Shown here: piece by piece, positions 23,578 to 32,578 of the stretch
Layout of the letters: each line of letters starts with the position of its first letter
Position numbering within the stretch: the stretch's first letter is position 1
Origin: Myxococcales bacterium
Lineage (GTDB): Bacteria; Myxococcota_A; Bradymonadia; Bradymonadales; Bradymonadaceae
Length of the DNA stretch: 41,681 bases
Assembly: GCA_026988815.1 (NCBI GenBank)
Contig: JALSKP010000703.1
Coordinates: 1-41,681, forward strand
Direction: 5' to 3'
Translations under genes and position numbers: made by a program
Notes under the pieces: generated by a model
The model's database searches: none
What the model saw: the letters and a program-made list of their open reading frames with translations, nothing else
Told to the model about the DNA's origin: nothing

Positions 23578-24822
23578 CTATTCTTCTTCTTTGGGGGCGC
23601 GATGGTTTAAGGGCGCCGCTTGGTCCAAACGAGGATGATTATCTTTAAAGTCGTCGACACACGTTCCTTTGGCATCCATATGCTTAAGGAGAGCAACGGT
23701 GCCCCAAATTGCCGTTAACACATCTTTGGTATGACCCAATTCACTGATGGTATGCATATTTCGAATTGGAAATCCAATCGATGTGGTTGCCGCATCGATC
23801 GAGGCCAAGAAAGGTGCCATGGCGTCCGTTCCCGTATCTCTACCACCGTGGGTTTCCTGAAAAGGAATGCCCTCTTTTTGGCAGGCTTCTTTATAAAGAA
23901 GATTGAGATAGGGGGACGTTACCGACCCCGTTTTTACGGTGAAGCCTTCGGCCATTTTGATAGGTGTCATTCGTCGATCTCCGATTCCCGGAGCAGCTTT
24001 ATAGTCGTGGGTCACATCAGCGCCAATGACAGCATTGGGTCGTAATTCGCCCGCGGCAACGCGACTACCAAAACGTCCAATTTCTTCGTGAGAGGCCATC
24101 GTATAAAGAACGCGAATGTTTTTTAAGCCGCCGCCTTCTTCAATAATACGTGCGACCTCAGCTGCTACAAAACATCCTAAACCGTTATCAAGATAGGCAC
24201 CGTAGAAGGTGTCAGGAGAAAACCCCTTCTTAATGGGACGGTTGAGAATGATGGGATCTCCAGGTTGAATACCCAAAGCCTCGATTTGCGCTTTGGGCTT
24301 ATCGCCGTGAATTTGAAGCTCAAGATAAAGCATCGTTTTCTTTATGCCACGATCACCGCTTCTCAATTTTGCGTCGGCGAAATGGATTGCCCCAATGGCC
24401 TCGATCGTTCCACCTTCAATGATACGAAAGCTGCCTAATTTATCGGGATCTTCGGAAAAAAGTTGAACTTCATGTCCGATAAGCGTTGTTGGTAAAAAAG
24501 AATCGCTATCAATCCAGATTTTTCCGTCTTCTCCAATCGTTCTTACTTGCATCCTGATTTTATCGGCATGGCCAATAATCATCACTGTAAATGCATCCCT
24601 ATCATCTGGTTTTGAGTCAAACACAACACCGGCATTGCCAACAAAGCGATGGGTTTTCCAGCCTTTGGGCGCAAAGGTTTTGAAGTAGGGCTCTAAAATA
24701 CCATGCGTCATCGCGCCTTCTAATCCGATGGGACTCGGCGCGCTAAGAATCGATTTCATTAAATCGAATTGGGTCTGGGGCATGGATGCTTCCCAAGGTT
24801 TTTTTGTTTTTTCAGTACTCAC
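23578..24822 (-). CDS. M42-family metallo-aminopeptidase
   Basis: A 414-residue dinuclear metallopeptidase (M42, FrvX/YsdC-like; glutamyl or deblocking aminopeptidases). Ligands expected from the family are visible: His85 in GHADK, Asp212 in AYLDNG, Glu246/Glu247 in SHEEIG (general base and metal), Asp269 in GADVTHD, and His357 in NMHT. SAPSPIGLEG marks the N-terminal start of the domain. GTG 24822 (MSTEK) has AAGGAG five bases upstream. It lies 9 bp upstream of frr in the same transcript. The longer C-terminal tail is charged. Substrate not determinable from sequence. Confidence 0.93.
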   Translation of the reverse strand: MSTEKTKKPWEASMPQTQFDLMKSILSAPSPIGLEGAMTHGILEPYFKTFAPKGWKTHRFVGNAGVVFDSKPDDRDAFTVMIIGHADKIRMQVRTIGEDGKIWIDSDSFLPTTLIGHEVQLFSEDPDKLGSFRIIEGGTIEAIGAIHFADAKLRSGDRGIKKTMLYLELQIHGDKPKAQIEALGIQPGDPIILNRPIKKGFSPDTFYGAYLDNGLGCFVAAEVARIIEEGGGLKNIRVLYTMASHEEIGRFGSRVAAGELRPNAVIGADVTHDYKAAPGIGDRRMTPIKMAEGFTVKTGSVTSPYLNLLYKEACQKEGIPFQETHGGRDTGTDAMAPFLASIDAATTSIGFPIRNMHTISELGHTKDVLTAIWGTVALLKHMDAKGTCVDDFKDNHPRLDQAAPLNHRAPKEEE

Positions 24823-24896
24823 GTCGACTCCTTACAACTTTACGCATTAAATTCGCGACACCGTACCAACCTCTATTTAAATATGCATCTGAAAAA

Positions 24897-25277
24897 TCAG
24901 CTTTCTACACACGCACTAAGCTCAATTTCGATTTTCATTCTCTCATCGATCAAATCACAAATAATCGCCGTTGCCGCGGGTCGATTTTCTGAAAAATACT
25001 TACCAAAAAGAGGGCTTACCTTCTCAAAGATATCGCCGCTCTTCACATAATAGCGAACGCGTACAACATCATTCTTGTCCAAACCAAATTGGGAAAGCGC
25101 CTCATCTATGTTTTTAAAACACTGAGCAGTTTGTTCAATAGGATCTTCGCTGATGGTGTGCCTTTGATAATCAAATCCGGTCGTCCCAGACACGTAAACA
25201 ACATTGCCATGTTGAACCGCCCTCACGTACCCAGCGTATTTTTCCCACTTCGATCCGCTGTCATATTCACGTCTCAT
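24897..25277 (-). CDS. RidA-family protein (YjgF/YER057c/UK114)
   Basis: A 126-residue RidA-family protein. The core is MRREYDSGSKWEKYAGYVRA, VVYVSGTTGFDYQ, VVRVRYYVKS, then RPAATAIICDL (Arg99, equivalent to the catalytic Arg105 of RidA) and KIEIEL near the end. RidA deaminates reactive enamines and imines; members of subgroups without that Arg do not, so the Arg is a useful sign of activity. The C-terminus (ELSACVES) differs from canonical RidA, and this may be a diverged subgroup. ATGA overlaps the stop of the upstream gene, so the two are coupled. It is 75 bp from the M42 gene. Confidence 0.92.
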   Translation of the reverse strand: MRREYDSGSKWEKYAGYVRAVQHGNVVYVSGTTGFDYQRHTISEDPIEQTAQCFKNIDEALSQFGLDKNDVVRVRYYVKSGDIFEKVSPLFGKYFSENRPAATAIICDLIDERMKIEIELSACVES

Positions 25278-25879
25278 CTTAGACCCATCAGTTCGTCGAA
25301 GGATTCTTTGACTTCAATGCGTGGTAAACCGCCTGCATCTAGCAGGTCATCATCCAATTGTTGAATCCGTTCATAGAAAGCCAAACCCACCTCAAGGTAG
25401 GTTTCTTGGGAATTTGAAATGAGCTGAAAAACGACATCTTCAGCGTTGGCAAACCTTTGATTCTCTTCAAAAAGTTGCAAAAGTTTTTCCAAAGTTGGAC
25501 TATCCTTGATGCACACCAAATGGCGAGCGAGCAGGTCGAGGGCCTTTGTCTTCGTCTTTCCTTCAAGACATTTTATTGAAAAATCAACCGCCGTTATTTG
25601 GGAGGATTCCGAATATCGGTTGAGGCGATCCAAAGCTTGCATACGCAAAAACAGCAATTGGGCGACAGGGAAGGCAAGATCACGATCAATATTTTTTAAG
25701 ACCTCACTTAGATTTGCAAAAAGAAACATGGGGTCGATATTCAAGGCGCCTTTGAGAAGGGCGTCGATTTCCACAACCTCCTCATTGGCGGGCCGTGTTC
25801 CCTTTCCAGCCGCGATTTGAGCGATCGCTGCCGCTAATTTTTCGATTAAACCGAGGAGATAGTCGTTTTTAAAAGTCAT
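25274..25879 (-). CDS. Helical protein of unknown function, possibly DUF6483-like
   Basis: A 201-residue soluble helical protein, MTFKNDYLLGLIEKLAAAIAQ at the start, then LLKGALNIDPMFLFANLSEV and a series of helix pairs. The NDYLLxLIEKLAxAI opening is reminiscent of DUF6483, recalled and not verified. ATG 25879 is chosen because AGGA lies about 7 bases upstream; the longer form from 25906 starts with a TTG-type codon and adds a basic stretch. It is co-translated with the RidA-family gene (ATGA overlap) and opens the leftward four-gene run. No enzyme motifs seen. Confidence 0.75.
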   Translation of the reverse strand: MTFKNDYLLGLIEKLAAAIAQIAAGKGTRPANEEVVEIDALLKGALNIDPMFLFANLSEVLKNIDRDLAFPVAQLLFLRMQALDRLNRYSESSQITAVDFSIKCLEGKTKTKALDLLARHLVCIKDSPTLEKLLQLFEENQRFANAEDVVFQLISNSQETYLEVGLAFYERIQQLDDDLLDAGGLPRIEVKESFDELMGLR

Positions 25880-25971
25880 TTTTTTCCTAAATTTCGGATT
25901 TATCAATAACGTGAAATTGACAAAGAAACAAAGGCAGCCCTACAATAAGCTGAATTCAATAAGGTTAAAGA

Positions 25972-27237
25972 ATGAAACGTCATATCCTAATGCTTGCCGG
26001 CCTCATGGCTCTTTCCTCCTGCGGAGAGGGTGGTGAAAGCATATTTTTGTATTTTATTAATGCGTATAGCGGCTCCGATAATGTGACAATCATTGGTCCA
26101 ACGGGGCCTGTCGTCCAAGGGGCAAAGTTCGGAGATCGCGTGGGCGTTGATACTTCCGGGGCAAGCGCGGTGTGCGCACCGGGCGATCCCTGTATTCCAA
26201 CTGAGTTTGACAGAAATCTAGGTGGGGACTTTATCGCCGTGTTAGACGGCGCGCCTCAGACCTTCGAATTCTCTTATCCGCTTTTTTCGCTCTATCCTCA
26301 AGAAACAGCGACCCTGCTTTTTGCGGGCAGAAACCAAAGCGGTACCTCCGTTGAAACCCATTTGGTGCGTCATACGCAAACAGTAAGTGAGGGTTGTGTG
26401 ATTACCTTCATCAATGCCTTGTCGCTCGATAGTACTCTGACGCTCGAAGACGCGGCCTATAATATCATTCCAGAATTCAAACTCACCCCAGCTCAGGGAG
26501 ATTTCGTCGACGAACGCAATCTTCCTTTCCCCACCCAATGCGGGATTATCGACGATACCTCTAATCCTACCCACATCGCCCTTACACGTGAAGTGATTGC
26601 AAGAGTTGAAGCCGACCCATGGTTTTTCTACTCAGCGTGTGAAGATACCAATCCAGGTTCGGATCAGTCGATTTGTCCGGTGTGGGCCGATCGCGGCGAT
26701 TCAAAACGCTCTAAAGTCTATGGAGGTCCGGCCGTTTCCGCGACACCAAACTCTATAGAATATTATAAATGTGTTCAGTCGGCCATTTCCTTCCAACAAC
26801 CGATGGGGGCCATGATGGGACAGGATGAGTGTCCGGAAAATCCAACTTGGGCAGACGTAAATGTTGATTTTGTGCAATTAGAAGAGTGCAAACGTCCAAT
26901 AAGTAAAGATGTTGAGAACGTTGAGCCTAGTGAGGAAAAACTCCATATTTTCACAATTTTCGCCGGCGAGTTTTGCGAGCCGACCTTCCGAATCAGAACC
27001 CCGCGCTTTGATTCCATCTTTGGACCAAAGAAAGGTAAGAAAGCAAAAGGGCGACACCAAAAAGGAGACCTTATCGAAATGTCTCTTAAAATTGGACCTG
27101 GTAACGAGTATTTCGTCTCTTTCATGGGACGACCTGTGAACCCAATCATCTGGAGATGGGAGTCAGGTACCAGTATCGCAAACCTCAACGATTTCCCTTA
27201 TTCAAACGGGCAGGATGCACGTATCGGCGACTATTAA
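25972..27237 (+). CDS. Lipoprotein, beta-rich, of unknown function
   Basis: A 421-residue predicted lipoprotein with signal peptide MKRHILMLAGLMALSSC (lipobox LSSC, Cys17). The mature part begins with a strand pattern (IFLYFINAYSGSDNVTIIGP) of the kind found in DUF4397-like beta-sandwich domains; a second such unit (CVITFINALSLDSTLTLED) follows at about residue 142. The middle holds scattered Cys residues (CAPGDPC, CEDTNPG, CPVWA, CVQSA, CPENP), probably disulfides. The C-terminal third ends in WRWESGTSIANLNDF. It is the first gene of the envelope run; its end overlaps the next gene by 23 bp. Confidence 0.72.
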   Translation: MKRHILMLAGLMALSSCGEGGESIFLYFINAYSGSDNVTIIGPTGPVVQGAKFGDRVGVDTSGASAVCAPGDPCIPTEFDRNLGGDFIAVLDGAPQTFEFSYPLFSLYPQETATLLFAGRNQSGTSVETHLVRHTQTVSEGCVITFINALSLDSTLTLEDAAYNIIPEFKLTPAQGDFVDERNLPFPTQCGIIDDTSNPTHIALTREVIARVEADPWFFYSACEDTNPGSDQSICPVWADRGDSKRSKVYGGPAVSATPNSIEYYKCVQSAISFQQPMGAMMGQDECPENPTWADVNVDFVQLEECKRPISKDVENVEPSEEKLHIFTIFAGEFCEPTFRIRTPRFDSIFGPKKGKKAKGRHQKGDLIEMSLKIGPGNEYFVSFMGRPVNPIIWRWESGTSIANLNDFPYSNGQDARIGDY

Positions 27238-28477
27238 AGCCCTTTCCCTTTTTCTCTTGCTTGGGGGCATCCCTGCGTGTGAAAAAGAATCTCCACCCCC
27301 ACCTCTTCGCCCCCTCATTTTTACTGAGCAACAAAACAAAGATCCCAGACTTGCCAAAATTCGTGAAGAGCGCTTTTTAAGAACGCTGATGGGAAAAAAC
27401 ATCCAGGAAAAAATCTCACTCCCCGTACGAAGCGATGATGCTCAAGTTTTTGGTCAAGAGATCTTCCAAAGATTAATTGGTCGAGACAAAGTACTTTGGG
27501 AACACCTTTGGTTTGATGCTTTTGTCTTCGCCCAAGAATATGGAGAATCGATCGCCGATGCGAAAGAACATCGGGATCTGAGCATCGCAAAAACCTCCCC
27601 GCTTTGGGAACAATTTGATCCAGGACAACCTACCCAAGCAAGAAAAAAAGGCCTGGCTTCCTTACTCGAATTTCGAAAACTTGTGCTCGGTCATCCCGAA
27701 CAAGGCGTCGATGCGACACACTATTCTGACAATCTTCTCATCATGCAACTTCGAGAAGCACACATTGAAATCCGATTTAAGATTAAAACCATCGTCAGAA
27801 AAAATAACAAACTTGGATTGCTTTCCACGATTTCGGAAAACAGTTTGCTCTCTTTTATTCGTGTTCTAGGATTTCATCTAAGAGGTGATTTACAAGAACC
27901 TGAAAGCTATTTCATACCTTTAAAGGTCGGCAATTATTGGCGGTATAAACTGACCGAAAATGCCAAGGACCTTAGTGCAAGCGATATTTTTGAAGAAGGC
28001 TTATCCACCCAAAATGGCGCGTCTACAAAAACGATTGAAGTCAAATCGGTCGATAGAATAGAAGGACGACGACTGGTCGAATTTTTAATCTCCTACGACG
28101 ATCAAGAAAAAAAACAATATACCGAGAGATGGTTAACAACTCCGACCATGATCTTTCCTTGTGGTGATCGTTGTGTGAAAAACTTTTCCAATTTGAAGAA
28201 ACTTATTTTTAGCCTAAAAGACCTCCCTCCGCTTTTTTCCTTTGATAATGACGTTTTGGGAAAGAGGACAGAAGAAAGTCTAAATCTGGAATTACCCATG
28301 GGGCAGTTTGACGATGTCTTTGAGATTAACCAAAAAGCATCGCCGAATTCTGTCGATCCCTCAATGAACTATCCTCAGACGATTTATTTAAAACCTCATC
28401 TTGGTATTGTTCGTCGCTCCGTAGAACGCCCCGAAAAGAGGCACGAGCTGTTGATAGCCTATCGTTTACTACCTTAA
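27215..28477 (+). CDS. Lipoprotein of unknown function
   Basis: A 420-residue predicted lipoprotein. The signal peptide is MHVSATIKALSLFLLLGGIPAC (Cys22). A Pro-rich linker (PPPPLRPL) leads into a helical region (about 50-200) and a C-terminal beta-rich domain (YFIPLKVGNYWRYKLTEN ... KTIYLKPHLGIV-like). The VGNYWRYKL segment is a motif seen in secreted proteins from myxobacteria-like genomes. ATG 27215 lies in the overlap with the upstream gene and has GGGCAGG immediately before it. The function is unknown. It is 60 bp upstream of the ligase-like gene start, so the three probably share a transcript. Confidence 0.75.
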   Translation: MHVSATIKALSLFLLLGGIPACEKESPPPPLRPLIFTEQQNKDPRLAKIREERFLRTLMGKNIQEKISLPVRSDDAQVFGQEIFQRLIGRDKVLWEHLWFDAFVFAQEYGESIADAKEHRDLSIAKTSPLWEQFDPGQPTQARKKGLASLLEFRKLVLGHPEQGVDATHYSDNLLIMQLREAHIEIRFKIKTIVRKNNKLGLLSTISENSLLSFIRVLGFHLRGDLQEPESYFIPLKVGNYWRYKLTENAKDLSASDIFEEGLSTQNGASTKTIEVKSVDRIEGRRLVEFLISYDDQEKKQYTERWLTTPTMIFPCGDRCVKNFSNLKKLIFSLKDLPPLFSFDNDVLGKRTEESLNLELPMGQFDDVFEINQKASPNSVDPSMNYPQTIYLKPHLGIVRRSVERPEKRHELLIAYRLLP

Positions 28478-28537
28478 TAAGAGTAGACATCTCTGGAATT
28501 TCAACTTAACGTTCTTTTTTTAAAAGGGGTTATCGAA

Positions 28538-30850
28538 ATCAAGGGAATTTCACGAAAAAAAATAGAGGGTTTTGTTTACGTCATCGTTGCGCTTTCTCCT
28601 TTGCTTATTGGGTCGGTTCATCTTCCGGTCGTCTCAGGATTTCTTTTCGTCCTCTTTCTCCTCTTCATTCACCAGTACAGAGTCAAGGCCCTTAAAAGTT
28701 CTCAGATTGGCATCCTCGCGATAGGCCTTGCCTTACTCGCCTTTTTGCAACTTCTGCCCGCGCCACTCTCTTTTTCGGTCGAGGACCTTTCTCTTTTTCA
28801 ACTCGCTCAAGAAAAAAATCCAATCACGTGGAGGCCGCTTTCCACAGAACCTTACTTCACCGCAGATCGAGGTCTTCGATTTTTATGTCTAGGTCTGTTG
28901 GCTTTTGTCATTGCCAGTATTCAGAGTCGAAAATTCTACCAACGTGCTACCTTTTGGCTCCTCATCGGCGGATGGGTCACCTTGGCTTTCGGCGTATTTT
29001 TATGGATCAGTCAAATCACAGACCTTTTTGGATTCGAACAATCGGTGCGATTTCGAGGACCAAGTTCCTTCGTCAATACAAATCACGGCGCCTCCTATTT
29101 TGCTTTGCTTACCCTCGCGGCATTGATTTACAACGAAGACAACGAGACGCCCTATTTTTCGATCGTATCAGGGTTTACTTTTTTGATCGCATTTATACTG
29201 CACGCCAGCATGGGCGTGAATCTGGTTTTCTGCTTCGTATTTTCAGTCTACCTACTGTTAAAATTTAGGCCCTCCCGACGAACGCTATTTCTGTCTATTG
29301 GGCTTCTCTCCCTTCTTTTTTCGTCCTTTGTTCTGCTGACTAGCTTAGAGATTATTCCTTCAGAGTATTTTCAACGCTTTCTTCATCATTCCTCGTCACG
29401 ATGGGAACTCACCAAAGCAGGTATTGGACTCGCTGCCGAGTGGCCGATCTTGGGCGCAGGGTTAGGTTCAACGGATACCAGTATTCTGCCCCATATTAAC
29501 TGGGAAAATATGGCCCCTGCGTCGATCCCGACATTAGAGAACGAAATTTTAGAATTCTTTGGCACCGGTGGAATACTTGCCGGACTCATGATTCTGGGCG
29601 GTCATCTTTATATTCTGGCTTGTGCGATCAAAACCTTCGGTTCCCAAAATGCGAAAAGACGTCATCGATGGTACCTCTTGGTGTGGATTTTATTTCTCGG
29701 TATCGCAGTTCTACATTTCCCTTGGTTTACGATCGGTTTGGGTTTTCCTTTCATTCTTCTCATTCAATCGACCTCCACCCATTCGACCTTTTTGGTTCCA
29801 AAGCACTCAAAAGGAGAACAAAAAGAAACGAACAATCGTCCCCATATTCTCTTAGGACTCATTACACTATTTTTAGTGTTTTTTTCTGCAAATGCGTTCT
29901 TTTGGCATCAACGTGAAGACATTATTGCACGGCCTTTTTCATCCAAAGCGTGGATCAATCTGGCGACGAAAGAAATCAAAGAGAAGCATTTTGAGCTCGC
30001 ATTGTTGTATGCAGAAAAAGCAAATGCCGTCGATCCTCGCCCAAAAACGACACATTACCTCGCGAGAGTGGTCGCGAAAAACGCTAACTTTGATCGATCG
30101 ACAAAACTCTATACAAGGGCGTTTAAACGGGGCGCGATCAACAATCGACTCATTACCGATATGTTAGGCGATCTCAAGGAGCCGGAGATGAGAAATCGCG
30201 TTCTTGCCAACCAGGGAGCCCTGGTTTGGCGCCGAGCTGCGAAAATTACCCAGACCTATTTCAGTGTAGATCAAGCCGTCGAATTGGCCTTTGACGCGAT
30301 AAAAAATCACACCCATGAAAAAGAAGCGAAAGATTTCGTAGTCGCTCTTTTCATCGATCTCGATCAAATCGAACTTGCCAAAATTTGGACGCAGACCCAG
30401 AATTTGAATGAAGGAATCCTTGCAACGATTTATTTAAAAGAGGGCGATTTCGATTCTTTTTTTAAGTCTGTGAGTGTCGCAACCCAATCCGGACATCGCC
30501 CCGATGCCTATCTGCTTAAAAACCACGAAGCCATTCTAAAAGGCGGAAAACGTGGAATGGCGTTGATTAAAAAGCTCGTAGATCATTATTGTAAAAAACC
30601 GCTCAAGGGTGACCGACACGAGACCTGCTGGCGAGTGGAGGCAAGACTGAAAATAGAAGAAGGCGATGTGGCCGGCGCGAAGAAAATGTACCTAAGGATC
30701 TATCATCGCTCGGGAAATCCGCTTTCCCTCGCCAAATTTTACGCTGGACAAAAGGCCTGTTCTTCCGTTCAAGGCTTAATCGACGGACAAGGCAAAGAAA
30801 AATACAAAAAATCGCTTTCAAAACTTCTTCGTAGATGCTCGCAACATTGA
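28538..30850 (+). CDS. O-antigen-ligase/polymerase-like membrane protein fused to a TPR domain; start codon unclear
   Basis: A ~770-residue protein whose N-terminal half has about 11 hydrophobic segments. It has the WzyC-type signature FVNTNHGASYFALLTLAAL, and GAGLGSTDTSILPHINWENM ... ENEILEFFGTGG matches the periplasmic loop pattern of O-antigen ligases (G-x-G-x-G ... N-x-x-L/E-x-x-G). The C-terminal ~330 residues are helical TPR-like repeats (ELALLYAEKANAVDPRPKT, TKLYTRAFKRGAIN). Such ligases join or polymerise lipid-linked glycans. The first in-frame TTG (28601) sits in the middle of a TM helix, and coding continues upstream to about 28523 with no ATG or GTG. ATC 28538 after AAGGGG is my best guess at a non-canonical start. 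Confidence 0.82.
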   Translation: MKGISRKKIEGFVYVIVALSPLLIGSVHLPVVSGFLFVLFLLFIHQYRVKALKSSQIGILAIGLALLAFLQLLPAPLSFSVEDLSLFQLAQEKNPITWRPLSTEPYFTADRGLRFLCLGLLAFVIASIQSRKFYQRATFWLLIGGWVTLAFGVFLWISQITDLFGFEQSVRFRGPSSFVNTNHGASYFALLTLAALIYNEDNETPYFSIVSGFTFLIAFILHASMGVNLVFCFVFSVYLLLKFRPSRRTLFLSIGLLSLLFSSFVLLTSLEIIPSEYFQRFLHHSSSRWELTKAGIGLAAEWPILGAGLGSTDTSILPHINWENMAPASIPTLENEILEFFGTGGILAGLMILGGHLYILACAIKTFGSQNAKRRHRWYLLVWILFLGIAVLHFPWFTIGLGFPFILLIQSTSTHSTFLVPKHSKGEQKETNNRPHILLGLITLFLVFFSANAFFWHQREDIIARPFSSKAWINLATKEIKEKHFELALLYAEKANAVDPRPKTTHYLARVVAKNANFDRSTKLYTRAFKRGAINNRLITDMLGDLKEPEMRNRVLANQGALVWRRAAKITQTYFSVDQAVELAFDAIKNHTHEKEAKDFVVALFIDLDQIELAKIWTQTQNLNEGILATIYLKEGDFDSFFKSVSVATQSGHRPDAYLLKNHEAILKGGKRGMALIKKLVDHYCKKPLKGDRHETCWRVEARLKIEEGDVAGAKKMYLRIYHRSGNPLSLAKFYAGQKACSSVQGLIDGQGKEKYKKSLSKLLRRCSQH

Positions 30851-30879
30851 CCAAGCAGACTAAGAGCGCTAGGTTCATC

Positions 30880-31980
30880 ATGAACACCGGTCGAAAATAT
30901 ATGCGTCAATTTATACTTCTATTTATTATCTCAATTGCGTTTAGTGCTTGTAAAAAACCTCAAGTCGCAACGTTAGGAAGCCCTCTCACAGAAGGTGGAA
31001 TTACATTCACCATCAAAGATTACGATATTCGATTTATCGAAGTCAGTGAAGGAAACAAAACCTTTGGATATGCGCGGCCTGTCCTGGCTATTCCTGTTGA
31101 AATAAAAAACGTTGGAAAAGATCCTTTTAGCTATGCACCGACGCATAAAACCCAACAAATGACAGAATCGTCAACGCCCTTGTTGTACGACGATCCGGGC
31201 AAAGAAGCCGATTTACCGCCTGAATCCAAGACCCCCATCATGGGGGTTTATCTGGAACGCGGAGCCCTACCCGGTCAAATTACAAGTACCAAAACGATGA
31301 AGGCCGGCGAATCTGTCGTGGATACCTTCCTTTTCGAAGTTCCAGACACGCAAAAAAATCTCGTCTTTTCTATCCCGCCGACGATGCATCGTGGAAAACT
31401 TCCAGTCTTGATTCGTATTCCCTTTACGCCCAAAGAGCCCATCGGTCCTAAAATTAGTAAAATGGGAGAAGCGCTCAGTTTTGGAGACATTGAATTTAAG
31501 GTTACCCACGCTTTCTTTGAAAAAATAAAATCAAAACACAGTGCTCAGGGGAAGGGCACCAGCACTGAAAAACTCTTAAAGATAAACTACAGCCTCACGA
31601 ATAAGGGAGACCGGGCGATTCTCTTTGATCCCGCTCACCGCGATCTTTCGGGAAAAGGCGCCAATCTATTTGGAGCCGATCGCGCTTACAAACGCGTGAA
31701 ATTTTCCTCCTCCATCGAGGTTACTGGCCAGCTGACCGGAAGCGTTAAAATCGATCCGGGAAAAAGTATCGAAGACTTTGTCCTTTTTGATGTCAACGAA
31801 AGCGATTTCAAAGGCGCGACCCTTGAATACCCTGCTAACCTTTTCTCAAAAGATGGTGTGGCCCGATTCAATATTACCTTGACCGGAAATAAAATTGAAA
31901 AAGCCATTCCCAAGAAAGTTGTTAAAAAAGAAATTGCTCCTGATATGGGAAACAGCAAACAGAAAGATGCCGGTCAGTGA
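30880..31980 (+). CDS. Lipoprotein with a duplicated DUF4352-like domain
   Basis: A 366-residue predicted lipoprotein. The signal sequence MRQFILLFIISIAFSAC (lipobox FSAC) can start at ATG 30901, or with a short basic extension from ATG 30880 that has an AGG upstream. The mature part holds two similar beta-sandwich units: about 36-185 (GSPLTEGGITFTIKDYDIRF ... RPVLAIPVEIKNVGKDPF) and about 195-335 (GEALSFGDIEFKVTHAFFEK ... LLKINYSLTNKGDRAILF). Both carry the DUF4352 pattern of V-x-V-x-x-x-N-x-G. The C-terminal tail is Lys-rich. The start lies 29 bp after the ligase-like gene stop. The stop overlaps the next gene (GTGA), so they are coupled. Confidence 0.76.
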   Translation: MNTGRKYMRQFILLFIISIAFSACKKPQVATLGSPLTEGGITFTIKDYDIRFIEVSEGNKTFGYARPVLAIPVEIKNVGKDPFSYAPTHKTQQMTESSTPLLYDDPGKEADLPPESKTPIMGVYLERGALPGQITSTKTMKAGESVVDTFLFEVPDTQKNLVFSIPPTMHRGKLPVLIRIPFTPKEPIGPKISKMGEALSFGDIEFKVTHAFFEKIKSKHSAQGKGTSTEKLLKINYSLTNKGDRAILFDPAHRDLSGKGANLFGADRAYKRVKFSSSIEVTGQLTGSVKIDPGKSIEDFVLFDVNESDFKGATLEYPANLFSKDGVARFNITLTGNKIEKAIPKKVVKKEIAPDMGNSKQKDAGQ

Positions 31981-32576
31981 GTAAAGATGAAAAAGATCTA
32001 GAACTTTTTCGAGCCGCTTTCGAAGATCTCGATGACGCAACACTTTTCGAAGGAAAATTTGGGAGCCCAGAAGATCTTATTTCTCGTCCCGATCTCTCTC
32101 AAGAAGAGGATATAGAAATCGTTAAAGAGGTCCGCGATCAACGCCTCATGGAAGATACCTTTGGATGGGTAGAAAAACGCGATCACTCCAAATATTGGGT
32201 ACCCAGCGAGGAGGGAGAAAAAGACCTTTTCTCGGCTTTGTTAAACGAACAAGAAAGTAAAAGTGAAGAAGCGCCTCAACAAACACAAGCTCCGGCCAAA
32301 GCGCGATCTCAATGGGATATCTTCGCCGAGGATTCCAAAGAAGCAAAGATTATCGATTTACGCGACTTTGGTGGAGCGAGCGCTGTTCGAGAACTCTCCC
32401 ATTCCATTTATGCGAAGGGCGTTTTTCGAGTCGTTTACGCGAGTCCTGATCGCGGACAATCAAGTGATGAGGCCACTAAAACGCGTCTTGAAAATTTTCT
32501 GAAGCAAGAAAAATACGCCTTTTCGTTTAGTCCCGACAGTAAGGATAAAGAAGGGCTCCTTATTTTTAAGACCTGA
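31977..32576 (+). CDS. Acidic cytoplasmic protein of unknown function
   Basis: A 199-residue soluble protein starting at GTG 31977, which overlaps the stop of the preceding lipoprotein gene. It is strongly acidic in the N-terminal half (DLELFRAAFEDLDDATLFEG), has a Gln/Ala-rich linker (EAPQQTQAPAKARSQWD), then a compact C-terminal domain (about 120-199, IIDLRDFGGASAVRELSHSI ... YAFSFSPDSKDKEGLLIFKT) that resembles an alpha/beta fold. I do not recognise the family. It is convergent with the large kinase and ends 2 bp from it. Its coupling to an envelope block is unexplained. Confidence 0.65.
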   Translation: MSKDEKDLELFRAAFEDLDDATLFEGKFGSPEDLISRPDLSQEEDIEIVKEVRDQRLMEDTFGWVEKRDHSKYWVPSEEGEKDLFSALLNEQESKSEEAPQQTQAPAKARSQWDIFAEDSKEAKIIDLRDFGGASAVRELSHSIYAKGVFRVVYASPDRGQSSDEATKTRLENFLKQEKYAFSFSPDSKDKEGLLIFKT

Positions 32577-32578
32577 AT

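Noticed and set aside
28480-28537. Intrinsic terminator between the lipoprotein and ligase-like genes
   Set aside because: A T-run exists at about 28514-28521 but no stable stem precedes it; only a 4-bp AGAG/CTCT pairing was found.
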